Source of the DNA: Propionicimonas paludicola
GTDB lineage: Bacteria > Actinomycetota > Actinomycetes > Propionibacteriales > Propionibacteriaceae
Direction of reading: 5' to 3'
Length of the DNA: 64,000 nucleotides
Assembly (NCBI RefSeq): GCF_002563675.1
Contig: NZ_PDJC01000001.1
Coordinates: 1,612,001-1,676,000, forward strand
Shown here piece by piece: positions 28,189-37,482 of the stretch. The first letter of the stretch is position 1, and each line of letters opens with the position of its first letter. The position numbers were made by a program, and so were the translations under genes. The notes beneath the pieces are model-generated. The model saw only the letters and a program-made list of their open reading frames with translations, was not told the origin of the DNA and did not search any database.

Positions 28189-29606
28189 TCCCTAACCTCC
28201 AGCGTCGACCGGCCCTCGGCGAGGGCCTGTGCCACCGTCTCCAGCGCCAAGCCACGTGATGCCTTGACCAGTACCGCATCATCAGGACGCAGCCAGTCCG
28301 CTGCAGTCGCGAGCGCTGCCGTCCGATCGGGCGCCATGCTAACCCCGACACCCCCGACACGCGCGCCAGCGGCCAGATCCTCGGCGTGGTCGCCGATCAC
28401 GATCAGGTGGTCTATGCCCAGTTCGGCGGCCAGTGCGCCGACCCGTCGGTGGCACTCGGCGGCCGTGTCGCCCAGCTCGAGCATGTCACCGAGGATCGCC
28501 AGTAGCCGACCGGCCGGACGGCGGAGCCCAGCCAACGAATGGAGCGCGGCCGCCATCGAGTCCGGGTTGGCGTTGTAGGCATCGTTCACCACCAGCACCC
28601 GGTCCGGGCGCTGAGTGAGTTCCATTCGCCAGCGGGACCGAGCCTCGGCTCGGCTGAGCGCGTCCGCCACCTCGGCGAGGTCGATCCCGGCCAGCAGGCC
28701 GACGGCTGCGGCGGCCAGAGCATTCTCCACCTGGTGGGCGCCACTCACCTGGAGGCTGACCCGGGCCACACCTTCGGCCAGTCCGGCGGCGTGCAGGTCG
28801 AAGCCGGCCCGAGACAGTTCGTCCAGCTCGACGGAATCGGCCCAGACCCGAAGCTCACCAGGGCCGTCCGCGGCTCCGAAGCTGGCCAGCCGCGCCGCCG
28901 TCCGTCCGGCCATGGCCGCGACCAGCGGGTCGGCGGCGTTCAACACCGCCCAGCCGTCGGCCAGCAATGCCTTCACCAACTCGCCCTTGGCTTGGGCGAT
29001 CACGGCCTGCGAGCCGAACTCGCCCAGGTGCGCCTGGCCCACATTGAGGACAACGCCGATCCGCGGCGGCACCACCTGGCACAGCCAGCGGATGTGGCCC
29101 AGCCCCCGGGCACCGAACTCGCTGACCAGGTATCGGGTACCGGTGTCGACCCGGGTCGCGGTCAGCGGCACCCCGATCTCATTGTTCTGGGAGCCGACCG
29201 GTGCCACAGTCTCGCCGGCCACGGCCAGCACCTGGGCGATCAGGTCCTTGGTACTGGTCTTCCCGGACGAGCCGGTGACGGCCACGCTGACCAGGCCACC
29301 GGCGATCGCCTCGTCCACCAGGCCGCGAGCCAACCGGGCCAGCCCTTCGGCCGGATCGGCGACCAGCAGCTGCGGAACCGGAAGGTCCAGTTCGCGTCCG
29401 ACCAGGACGGCGGCTGCCCCGCCGGCCACCGCAGCAGCCGCGAAGTCGTGTCCGTCCACCCGCTCTCCGGGCAGGGCCACGAAGACACTGCCCGGCCGGG
29501 CCAGTCGGGAATCAATCACGACCGTCGGACCGACCGTCACAGTCGGGTCGCCGATCAGTCGGGCGTCGACCAGCGCAGCCAGCTGCGCAGTGGTCATCTC
29601 ATGCAT
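28185..29606 (-). CDS. murF: UDP-N-acetylmuramoyl-tripeptide--D-alanyl-D-alanine ligase
   Basis: 473 residues. MurF adds D-Ala-D-Ala to the tripeptide precursor. It has the N-terminal MurF substrate domain with VVIDSRLARPGSVFVALPG, the ATP loop VTGSSGKTSTKDLI, the NVGQAHLGEFGS segment and the VNDAYNANPDSM loop. I chose the ATG at 29606: GGAGAA lies just upstream, and it overlaps the murE stop by eight bases. A second in-frame ATG three codons later is also possible. Confidence 0.97.
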   Translation of the reverse strand: MHEMTTAQLAALVDARLIGDPTVTVGPTVVIDSRLARPGSVFVALPGERVDGHDFAAAAVAGGAAAVLVGRELDLPVPQLLVADPAEGLARLARGLVDEAIAGGLVSVAVTGSSGKTSTKDLIAQVLAVAGETVAPVGSQNNEIGVPLTATRVDTGTRYLVSEFGARGLGHIRWLCQVVPPRIGVVLNVGQAHLGEFGSQAVIAQAKGELVKALLADGWAVLNAADPLVAAMAGRTAARLASFGAADGPGELRVWADSVELDELSRAGFDLHAAGLAEGVARVSLQVSGAHQVENALAAAAVGLLAGIDLAEVADALSRAEARSRWRMELTQRPDRVLVVNDAYNANPDSMAAALHSLAGLRRPAGRLLAILGDMLELGDTAAECHRRVGALAAELGIDHLIVIGDHAEDLAAGARVGGVGVSMAPDRTAALATAADWLRPDDAVLVKASRGLALETVAQALAEGRSTLEVRE

Positions 29607-31125
29607 CAGGTTCTCCCATAACGGCCCGCCACTCGCGGCCGACCACAGCCACATCGTCGAAAGCGATCGTCTCGTGGGCCAGTTGCTGACCGCTTTCGTG
29701 CCCCTTACCCAGAATCGCGATCCAGTCGTCTGAACCGGCCAACCGCAGTGCGGTGCGAATGGCGTGGGTCCGGTCACCACCGTCGATCACCTCGGCCCCG
29801 CTCTCCGCGGCCGCGGCTCGGGCTCCGGCCAGCACCGCGGCCCGGATCGCTGCCGGGTCCTCGCTGCGCGGGTTGTCGTCGGTGACGATCACCACCTGGG
29901 CTCCGGTAGCCGCCGCCACTCCCATCGGGCCGCGCTTGGCCTGGTCACGATCGCCGCCACAGCCGAGCACGGCGATCCGTCTCCCCTGCGGGATCCCGTT
30001 CAGGGCGGCGGTCACCGACTCCGGAGTGTGTGCGAAGTCCACGATCACGCCGGGGGCGCCGGGGCCGAGGTCGACCCGCTGCATCCGTCCGGGCACTGCG
30101 GCCTCTCCGAAAGCCGACAGTGCCACCGAGAGGTCGAGTCCGGCCACGTCCAGCATCGCGGCTGCCGTGGTGGCGTTGCGCAGGTTGAACTCGCCGAGCA
30201 GACCCAGCCGGAAGCCGACCTGGCCGGTCGGGGTGGCCAGCCGGACCAGCCGGCTACCGTCCGGCTGGAGCTCGGACGAAGCCACGTAGTAGTCGGCCCG
30301 GTCGTCCGCGCCGGTGGTCAGCAGCGGCATCTGGCCGCCGGCCCGGATCTCGTCGGCCAGGCGGCGACCGTACTCATCGTCGATGCAGACCACGGCGGCC
30401 GCGGCCCGGCCGTTGCGGAACAGCTCGGCCTTGGCCTGGAAGTAGCTCTCCTGGTCGAGGTGGAAGTCCAGATGGTCGCGGCCCAGGTTGGTGAAGCCGG
30501 CCACGCCGAACCGGAGCTGATCGACCCGATGCAGGGCCAGCGCGTGCGAGGAGACCTCCATGGCCACGGCGTCCGCGCCGCGCTCGACCAGGTAGGCCAG
30601 CAGCGCCTGCAGATCGGACGACTCCGGCGTGGTCACCGTGGTTCGGCCCGAGGCCAGCTGCTGCTCCCCCAACCGGAAGCCGATGGTGCCGATGGTGCCG
30701 ACCTGATGGCCGGCCGCGGCCAGACCGGCCGCCAGCAGGAAGCTGGTGCTGGTCTTGCCCGTGGTGCCGGTCACCCCGAACAGCGCCAGCCGGTCGCCCG
30801 GACGTCCATAGACCTCGGCGGCCACCCGGGCCAGTTCGGCCCGCGGATCAGCCACCACGACCACCGGGAGCGCACTGCCGGCGGCCCACTCGGCTCCGGC
30901 GGCATCGGTGAGCAGCGCCACCGCTCCGGCCTCGGCCGCAGTCGCCGCGAAGCGTGCCCCATGCGTCTGTGCGCCGGGCAGGCCGACATAGAGGTCGCCG
31001 GGGAGCACACTGCGGGAGTCGATACTGACCCCGCTGACGCTCAGGTCAGGGGCCGAGGGAAACAAGCCACTCAGCTGAACCGGACGGTTCCGGCTCGGCC
31101 GCAATGGTGCCGAAGTGCTGCTCAT
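29599..31125 (-). CDS. murE: UDP-N-acetylmuramoyl-L-alanyl-D-glutamate--diaminopimelate ligase
   Basis: 508 residues. MurE adds the third stem-peptide residue. The ATP loop is GVTGTTGKTSTSFLL, NLGRDHLDFH follows, and the amino-acid-binding motif DNPRSEDP near residue 410 is the form that selects a diaminopimelate rather than lysine. Whether the organism uses meso- or LL-diaminopimelate cannot be read from the motif; LL is common in Propionibacteriaceae. A stop-to-start gap of 25 bases separates ftsI from murE. Confidence 0.96.
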   Translation of the reverse strand: MSSTSAPLRPSRNRPVQLSGLFPSAPDLSVSGVSIDSRSVLPGDLYVGLPGAQTHGARFAATAAEAGAVALLTDAAGAEWAAGSALPVVVVADPRAELARVAAEVYGRPGDRLALFGVTGTTGKTSTSFLLAAGLAAAGHQVGTIGTIGFRLGEQQLASGRTTVTTPESSDLQALLAYLVERGADAVAMEVSSHALALHRVDQLRFGVAGFTNLGRDHLDFHLDQESYFQAKAELFRNGRAAAAVVCIDDEYGRRLADEIRAGGQMPLLTTGADDRADYYVASSELQPDGSRLVRLATPTGQVGFRLGLLGEFNLRNATTAAAMLDVAGLDLSVALSAFGEAAVPGRMQRVDLGPGAPGVIVDFAHTPESVTAALNGIPQGRRIAVLGCGGDRDQAKRGPMGVAAATGAQVVIVTDDNPRSEDPAAIRAAVLAGARAAAAESGAEVIDGGDRTHAIRTALRLAGSDDWIAILGKGHESGQQLAHETIAFDDVAVVGREWRAVMGEPDA

Positions 31126-31150
31126 CGAGGGCTACCCTAGCCAAACCTGG

Positions 31151-33022
31151 TCAGGGCTCGATCGGCAGCTTCGGAACCTTGCCGGTCGATTGCGGGACTC
31201 CATAGCGAGCCAGGGCGAGCGCCATGATGTCGCGGTAGGCAGGTCCGGCCACCGACTGGCCCGAGGAACCACGGCGCGGATGATCGATCACGACGTACGC
31301 CACGATCTGCGGATCCTCGACCGGCCCGACCCCGATGGTCGAGGTGACCAGGCCGGTGGACTTCCCGGTCTTCGGGTCGAGCTTCTGCGAGGTTCCGGTC
31401 TTGGCGCCGGTCCGGTAGCCGGGGATGTCGAAGGTGTGCGCCCTGGTGTGCTGCACCATGGCCTCCATCATCGACACCACCTCGGCCGAAGTCTGCTCCG
31501 AGACGACGCGGCGCGGCTCTCCGGTCAGCAGGTTCTCCGAGGTGCCGTCGGCCAGAGCGCGGGACTTGAGCAGGCGCGGCGGGTTGTAGACCCCACCGTT
31601 GGCGATGCCGGCCACGGCAGCTGCCTGCTGGATCAGCGTCACCGAGACCGCGCTACCACCGAAGGCCAGACCGTCACGGCTGTAGTCAGGCATGTCGGCC
31701 GGCGGCAGGACGCCCTTCGACTCACCGGGCAGGCCGATCCCGGTCTTCTGGCCGAGGCCGAAGCTCACGTAGTAGTCGTGCAACGCCTGCTTGGTGGACT
31801 TGCGAGCCAGCTCGATGGTCCCCACATTGGACGACTTGGCCAGCACGCCACGCGCCAGCAGGGTCAACGTGCCGTGATCCCAGGCGTCACTGACGTACTT
31901 GTCGCCGGACTTGATCTTCCCGGGGACCTTCACGACATCGTCCGCACGGACCAAACCCTGATCCAGCAGCGCGGCGAAGGTGAGCGCCTTCTGCACCGAT
32001 CCCGGGGTGTACGGCGTGGTCACGGCCCGGTTCTGCAAGTCCTTGGCATCGGCGTCACCGGGGGTGTTCGCATCGAAAGTCGGGTAGTTGGCCAGGGCCA
32101 GCACTTCGCCGGTCTTGACGTTCATCACGATCGCCATCCCGGAGTTGGCATCGGTCTTGCGGACCCGGTCGCCGAGGATCTGCTGGACTTCCCACTGCAG
32201 CCCGGCGTCGATGGTCAGCTGGTAGTCCAGCCCGTTCACGGCAGGCTGCAGCACGTTGGTGCCCAGCGGGATCTTCCCGTTCGGCGAGTTCTCGTAGATC
32301 TCCTTGCCGTCCTTGCCGGCCAGTTGGGAGTTCAGCACCAGTTCCAGGCCGCCACCACCGTCGCCGGCTTCATTGACGAAGCCCAGGACGTTCGCGGCCA
32401 GAGTCTTGTTCGGGTAGCGCCGGGTCGGGTGGCTCTCCTTGAACAGTCCCAGCAGCCCGGCGTCCGATACCGCCTGATTGAGTTCGCGGAAAACCGCAGC
32501 CGGCACCTGCTTGACCAGGATCTGGTAGCGGCTCCCAGCCTTGGTGAGCTTCGGCAGATAGCCGTCCACCGAGCCGCCCAGCCGGGTAGCCAGCAACTGG
32601 GCGAGCTGTTGCGGCGCCGCCGCGGCGACCTGACGGTCCTTGTCGGTCATCTGATCGGGGCTGAGCTTGCCGTTGGTCATGATCGCCAACGGATCGGCGA
32701 TCACCCACACCGTGTCCTCGGTGAAGGCCAGCACCTCGCCATTGCGGTCGGTCAGTTCGCCACGGAACGCCGGAAGGTCGCGGGTCACCGTGATCTGGCT
32801 GGCCGCCTCGGCCGCGACGGTGTCGGCATCGATGGCCTGCACCTGGACGGCGCGGCCGGCCGCCATCGAGAAGATCACAGCGATCCCGATCAACAGCGCC
32901 CGCAGCCGGGTCACCGAGCTGACCACAGGCCGCTTGCGGGTGGTCGGACGCTTGGCCGGCTTGGCCTGCTTGGCGGGCCGAGCCTCCCGAGCCAGGAAGA
33001 ACCGATCAAGAGGCCGCGACAT
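31151..33022 (-). CDS. ftsI: Septal class B penicillin-binding protein (FtsI/PBP3)
   Basis: 623 residues. A basic cytoplasmic N-terminus and one transmembrane helix (about 38-60) precede a PBP dimerisation domain (about 75-230) and a transpeptidase domain (about 270-610). The active-site triad is complete: SxxK in PGSVQKAL near residue 318, SxN in SSNVGTIEL near 385 and KTG in GAKTGTSQK near 545. FtsI cross-links septal peptidoglycan with FtsW. No PASTA repeats are present. The ATG overlaps the ftsL stop as TGATG. Confidence 0.97.
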   Translation of the reverse strand: MSRPLDRFFLAREARPAKQAKPAKRPTTRKRPVVSSVTRLRALLIGIAVIFSMAAGRAVQVQAIDADTVAAEAASQITVTRDLPAFRGELTDRNGEVLAFTEDTVWVIADPLAIMTNGKLSPDQMTDKDRQVAAAAPQQLAQLLATRLGGSVDGYLPKLTKAGSRYQILVKQVPAAVFRELNQAVSDAGLLGLFKESHPTRRYPNKTLAANVLGFVNEAGDGGGGLELVLNSQLAGKDGKEIYENSPNGKIPLGTNVLQPAVNGLDYQLTIDAGLQWEVQQILGDRVRKTDANSGMAIVMNVKTGEVLALANYPTFDANTPGDADAKDLQNRAVTTPYTPGSVQKALTFAALLDQGLVRADDVVKVPGKIKSGDKYVSDAWDHGTLTLLARGVLAKSSNVGTIELARKSTKQALHDYYVSFGLGQKTGIGLPGESKGVLPPADMPDYSRDGLAFGGSAVSVTLIQQAAAVAGIANGGVYNPPRLLKSRALADGTSENLLTGEPRRVVSEQTSAEVVSMMEAMVQHTRAHTFDIPGYRTGAKTGTSQKLDPKTGKSTGLVTSTIGVGPVEDPQIVAYVVIDHPRRGSSGQSVAGPAYRDIMALALARYGVPQSTGKVPKLPIEP

Positions 33023-33627
33023 CAGCCACGCCCCGTGGTGTCTGCCTGGGGGGCTCCGCCGGTCTGACCTCCGGCCGCGGCCTGGGCGTCCGCTTCGGCC
33101 TGGGCCTGCGCCTGAGCCGCCTTCGCGTCCGCCTTCGCCTTACGCGCGGCTTCTGCCTTCGCCTTGCGGTCCGCCTCGGCCTTGTCCATGGCCGCGACCT
33201 GCGCGGCGACCTGCTCATCGGTCAGGTAACGGATCGAGGGAACCTCGATGCCACTGACCGCCGACGCCTTGCCGATCACGTCCCCGTCATCGAGTCGCAA
33301 GTTGGCCGAGACCGGGTTGGGACGCATTCCCAACGACTGCGCAGCCACGGCCAGGCTCTGCACCGAGCGCTTGTCGGCAACGGCCGCCTGCAGCCCGGAG
33401 ACCTTCGTAGCCAGTACGGCTGCCTGGTGCTGCCGGTCCTGCACCACGAACGCCTGGCTCTGCAGGGCCGTGGTCAACACCAGAATGCCGACCATGCCGA
33501 GAGCGAGTAGTCCCGCGACCACGGCGACGAACGGGATCGTGGCCAGACTGGAGGCCGACTGCGGGACCGGGCGCAGCCTCGGTCGGCGGCGTTCCGGAGT
33601 CGGACGAGGGGCGAGTTGGGCGGTCAT
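33022..33627 (-). CDS. ftsL: FtsL-like division protein with a long Ala/Lys tail
   Basis: 201 residues. A Pro/Arg-rich cytoplasmic segment, one transmembrane helix (about 27-52) and a short coiled coil with QAAVLATKVSGLQAAVADKR match FtsL in size and position between rsmH and ftsI. FtsL with FtsQ and an FtsB-type partner activates FtsWI. The unusual part is the C-terminal 60-65 residues, a highly charged, repetitive Ala/Lys/Glu/Gln stretch (KAEADRKAKAEAARKAKADA) that would lie outside the membrane. Sequence conservation is low in this family, so the name rests on topology and context. Both ends overlap neighbours (ATGA and TGATG). Confidence 0.85.
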   Translation of the reverse strand: MTAQLAPRPTPERRRPRLRPVPQSASSLATIPFVAVVAGLLALGMVGILVLTTALQSQAFVVQDRQHQAAVLATKVSGLQAAVADKRSVQSLAVAAQSLGMRPNPVSANLRLDDGDVIGKASAVSGIEVPSIRYLTDEQVAAQVAAMDKAEADRKAKAEAARKAKADAKAAQAQAQAEADAQAAAGGQTGGAPQADTTGRG

Positions 33628-34589
33628 CGGGCCTCCTCCTGCTTTCTGGCTAGGGCGCGCAGCCGGACCGGCTTGGCACGCGAGTTGAGTGCGATCTCGG
33701 CGTCCGAGGCTTGTTCGGCGCCGCGAGTGAGCAGAGTGAAGTTCGCGGCATAGCCGACCGGGACGGACGGGACGCCGACCGGCACCCGATCCGAGCTCGC
33801 TTGGGCGAAGACCCGCTTGACCAGTCGGTCCTCGCCGGAGTGATAGGCCAGCACGACCAGGCGGCCACCGGGGGCAAGGGCGTCCAGGGCGGCCGGGAGC
33901 ACCTTGGCCAACGAGTCGAGCTCGGCATTGACCGCGATCCGCAGTGCCTGGAAGGTCCGCTTGGCCGGGTGTCCCCCGGTCTGTCGGGCCGCCATTGGGA
34001 TGGCATCGGTGACCACCCGCACCAGGTCCGCCGAGCTGTGCAGTGGACGGGCCGCGACGATCCGGTCGGCGATCCGCCGGGCGAACCGCTCATCGGCGTA
34101 GTCACGCAGGATGCGGGCGATCTGGTCGGCCGACCAGGTGTTGACGATGACCTCGGCGGTGAGCTCTTGCTCCTGGTTCATCCGCATGTCCAGTGGCGCG
34201 TCGGTCGCATAGGCGAAGCCGCGGCTGGTGTCGTCGATCTGCAGCGATGACAGACCTAGATCCAGCAGGATCGCCTGGACTTTCGGACGTCCGGCCGCAG
34301 CCAGGACGTCCGGCAGTTCGTGGTAGATCGCCTGGTGAAGCTCGACCCGCGAGCCGAAACCGGCCAGCCGGGCGCCGGCCAGGGCCAGCGCATGCCGATC
34401 CCGGTCGATCCCGATGCAGCTCGCCTGGGGCGCCGCCTCCAGCATGGCGGCCGCATGGCCGCCCAAGCCCAGGGTGCCGTCCACGTACACCGAGCCGGGC
34501 TCGGCCAGGGCCGGGACCAACAACTCGACGACACGCTCCAACAGCACCGGATGGTGCTGAGGGGCGACGCTGCCGCCGGCTTCGCTCAT
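33624..34589 (-). CDS. rsmH: 16S rRNA (cytosine(1402)-N4)-methyltransferase
   Basis: 321 residues. RsmH (formerly MraW) methylates N4 of C1402 in 16S rRNA, fine-tuning the ribosomal P site. The SAM-binding segment VDGTLGLGGHAAAMLEA, the conserved HQAIYHELPDVL and ILLDLGLSSLQID, the PLDMRMNQ segment and the C-terminal AYHSGEDRLVKRVF are present. It lies 35 bases behind a large hairpin in the mraZ-rsmH interval and is coupled to ftsL through an ATGA overlap. Confidence 0.97.
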   Translation of the reverse strand: MSEAGGSVAPQHHPVLLERVVELLVPALAEPGSVYVDGTLGLGGHAAAMLEAAPQASCIGIDRDRHALALAGARLAGFGSRVELHQAIYHELPDVLAAAGRPKVQAILLDLGLSSLQIDDTSRGFAYATDAPLDMRMNQEQELTAEVIVNTWSADQIARILRDYADERFARRIADRIVAARPLHSSADLVRVVTDAIPMAARQTGGHPAKRTFQALRIAVNAELDSLAKVLPAALDALAPGGRLVVLAYHSGEDRLVKRVFAQASSDRVPVGVPSVPVGYAANFTLLTRGAEQASDAEIALNSRAKPVRLRALARKQEEAR

Positions 34590-34622
34590 CTCGACCCTGC
34601 CTGTCCGCTCTGCCTGGTTGCT

Positions 34623-34723
34623 GGTTCGTGCGTCGTGGTTTCAATCCGCGGTCTCCGCTCCTGGCACCGGGGAAGGTGCGCCAGGAGGGTCTGCACGCGG
34701 ATTGAAGCCGCCACGCGCGAACC
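34623..34723 (-). ncRNA. Extended RNA hairpin in the mraZ-rsmH interval (candidate mraW RNA motif)
   Basis: A roughly 101-nt imperfect inverted repeat fills the space between mraZ and rsmH. Outermost GGTTCG (34623-34628) pairs with CGAACC (34718-34723); CGTGG (34634-34638) pairs with CCACG (34711-34715); the central arm TTCAATCCGCG (34640-34650) pairs perfectly with 34696-34706; and an inner stem CTCCTGG plus CACC (34658-34668) pairs with GGTG and CCAGGAG (34675-34678, 34681-34687) around a six-base loop. An RNA motif named mraW is known from actinobacterial leaders of this gene; identity with it is inferred from position and is not verified. Confidence 0.65.
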
Positions 34724-34735
34724 GTCCTTCGGTGG

Positions 34736-35164
34736 TCAGCCCACCGAGGGGGTTCCCTCATCCAAGGCCGCGAAGGCCTCCTCCTGAGTCGCCGAGTACT
34801 CCGCCCAGGTCGCCGCATCCCACACTTCGAGGCGGTTGAAGGCCCCGATCACGACGATCTCCTTGGTCAGGCCCGCGTAGGCCCGGAGCGGCAGCGGGAC
34901 GGTCACCCGGCCCTGGCTGTCCGGCAACTCGTCCGAGGCACCCGAGGCCACCATCCGCTGGTAGTCGCGCACTCCTCGAACAGTGGAAGGTCCGGTCGCC
35001 GCATTCGCCACCTCGGCCAGGAACGCCTCGGTCGGCCATACGGCCAGACAGCGATCCTGCGCACGGGTGATGACCAGGCCGGATGCCAGCTGCTCGCGGA
35101 ACTTCGCAGGCAGAAAGAACCGTCCCTTGTCGTCGAGTTTGGGGGTGTAGGTGCCCAGAAACAT
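34736..35164 (-). CDS. mraZ: MraZ transcriptional regulator
   Basis: 142 residues with two SpoVT/AbrB-like repeats: MFLGTYTPKLDDKGRFFLPAKFRE at the N-terminus (shown here only as its first and key residues, Asp11-Lys13-Gly14-Arg15) and DSQGRVTVPLPLRAYAGL in the second half. MraZ forms rings and represses the dcw operon by binding GTGGG-type repeats before its own gene. The ATG at 35164 is preceded by GGGGAGTGGG; upstream open frame is not homologous. Four regularly spaced boxes of the expected kind lie at 35189-35224. Confidence 0.97.
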   Translation of the reverse strand: MFLGTYTPKLDDKGRFFLPAKFREQLASGLVITRAQDRCLAVWPTEAFLAEVANAATGPSTVRGVRDYQRMVASGASDELPDSQGRVTVPLPLRAYAGLTKEIVVIGAFNRLEVWDAATWAEYSATQEEAFAALDEGTPSVG

Positions 35165-35188
35165 GGTGCCCACTCCCCTTTCCCTTTC

Positions 35189-35224
35189 CTCCACTTGGCC
35201 CCACAGTACTCCACTTTCCCCCAC
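35189..35224 (-). promoter_or_regulatory. MraZ operator: four GTGGRG boxes at 10-bp intervals
   Basis: On the minus strand GTGGGG, GTGGAG, GTGGGG and GTGGAG occur at exactly 10-bp spacing (forward-strand CCAC begins at 35191, 35201, 35211 and 35221), 27-60 bases before the mraZ ATG. Known MraZ boxes are TGGG/GTGG repeats of this period, so this is the probable autoregulatory site. The alternation A/G in position five is regular. Confidence 0.8.
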
Positions 35225-35280
35225 CGAGGTCGCTTTTTGATGAGTAAATCCACACGCCCCCACAACCACCGATCGCCGGT

Positions 35281-35286
35281 TAGGCT
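35281..35286 (+). promoter_or_regulatory. Possible -10 box for the moxR operon
   Basis: TAGGCT on the plus strand, 35 bases before the moxR GTG and in the 157-base divergent gap with mraZ. No clear -35 hexamer. The sequence matches the -10 box of rpsA. Confidence 0.4.
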
Positions 35287-35321
35287 GGGCACGGTCCGGC
35301 ACCAAAGACGACAGGGGCGAA

Positions 35322-36287
<966 letters not shown>

Positions 36288-36288
36288 G

Positions 36289-37482
36289 ATGAAGGTCGGC
36301 AACCCGCTCACCGTGCGTGGCTGGGGCTTGCTCATCGGCGGCATCGCTTGGACGGTGGTGGCACTCAGCCTGGGACAACGACCGCTGGCCTGGCCGGGAG
36401 TCTTCCTGGCCACCGCTCCCCTGCTCAGCTGGCTGCTCCTGCTGCCGGCCTCGATCAGCTGCCGGGTGAGTCGTCAGGTCAGCTCGCTACGGGTCAGCGT
36501 CGGCGAGACCGCGCAGGTCGAGCTGCTCCCGGCTCCCCGCGCGCTGAGCTTCGGCGGGGTGTTCCGACTCCGGGACCGGTTGGCGCCGGCCCTGGGCGAA
36601 GCCCGGTGGTACATCATCCCGGCCGGGGTCGGCCGCTGGCGTCGCCGGCTGACCTATCGGGTCACCCCGGCCTGGCGGGGTCGGCATCAGATCGGTCCGA
36701 CCGAGCAGAGCCTGGGCGACGGTCTAGGTCTGGCCCGTGCGCTGCGCAGCGCCGACAACTCGGTCGAGTTGGTCGCCCGGCCTCGAGTAGAGGTACTGCC
36801 GAGCCTGCGTCCGGCCACCGGCCAGGGCTCGCTCAGCGACCCGCTGATCCGGCAGAGCGGGCTCAGCGGCGCCGACGACGTGCTGATCCGCGAGTATGAG
36901 ACCGGCGACGACGTCCGCCGGATCCACTGGCGCTCGACTGCGCACTTCGGCGAGCTGATGGTGCGTCGTGAGGAACGGTCCTGGGATCCGCGGGCCAGCG
37001 TGCTGGTGGACAACCGCAGCCACGGCTACGCACGGCGCAACCCCGACCTTCGGCTGGAATGGGCGATCTCGTCCGCGGCATCGATCACCTTGCAGCTGGC
37101 CAGGGACGGCTTCGCGGCCAGCCTGATCGACGTGGACGGACTGAGCCTGTCCGGCGGTGAGCCCGAACTGATCCTCGAACACCTCACCGATCTTGAAGCC
37201 AGCAGCACGCGCAGCCTGTCCACCGCCCTGTCTGCCGCGGGTGCGGAGGGGGCCAGCCAGCTGCTGGTGGCCATCCTCGGCCGGGTGGACGGCAGCGACG
37301 AAGCCGAGCTCGCCGCCGCTCTGGGCCACGGCCGGGTCGGCTGGGCGATCCTGGTCGGTGGAACCGGATCCGACCAGGCCACCGTCGACCGGCTCTCCCA
37401 GGCCGGCTGGCATGCCGTGATCGCCGACCCGTCCACTTCGGTAGCGCCGGCGTGGCAGGCATTCGGAGGGTGGAGCCGATGA
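36289..37482 (+). CDS. DUF58 domain protein
   Basis: 397 residues. Two N-terminal hydrophobic segments (about 8-50) precede an extracytoplasmic-type beta-rich part and the DUF58 core near residues 190-290, with DDVRRIHWRSTAHFGELMVRR-like sequence (key residues Arg-x-Ile-x-Trp-x-x-Ser/Thr). DUF58 is distantly related to von Willebrand A domains and is nearly always encoded beside moxR. The ATG at 36289 follows the moxR stop by one base. Its role is unknown; partner binding to the MoxR ATPase is the usual inference. Confidence 0.88.
   Translation: MKVGNPLTVRGWGLLIGGIAWTVVALSLGQRPLAWPGVFLATAPLLSWLLLLPASISCRVSRQVSSLRVSVGETAQVELLPAPRALSFGGVFRLRDRLAPALGEARWYIIPAGVGRWRRRLTYRVTPAWRGRHQIGPTEQSLGDGLGLARALRSADNSVELVARPRVEVLPSLRPATGQGSLSDPLIRQSGLSGADDVLIREYETGDDVRRIHWRSTAHFGELMVRREERSWDPRASVLVDNRSHGYARRNPDLRLEWAISSAASITLQLARDGFAASLIDVDGLSLSGGEPELILEHLTDLEASSTRSLSTALSAAGAEGASQLLVAILGRVDGSDEAELAAALGHGRVGWAILVGGTGSDQATVDRLSQAGWHAVIADPSTSVAPAWQAFGGWSR

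Noticed and set aside
33022-33215. Repetitive Ala/Lys codons at the end of ftsL as a DNA repeat array or CRISPR-like element
   Set aside because: The repetition is at protein level (Ala/Lys/Gln codons), with no regular spacers or exact DNA repeats, and the frame stays open.
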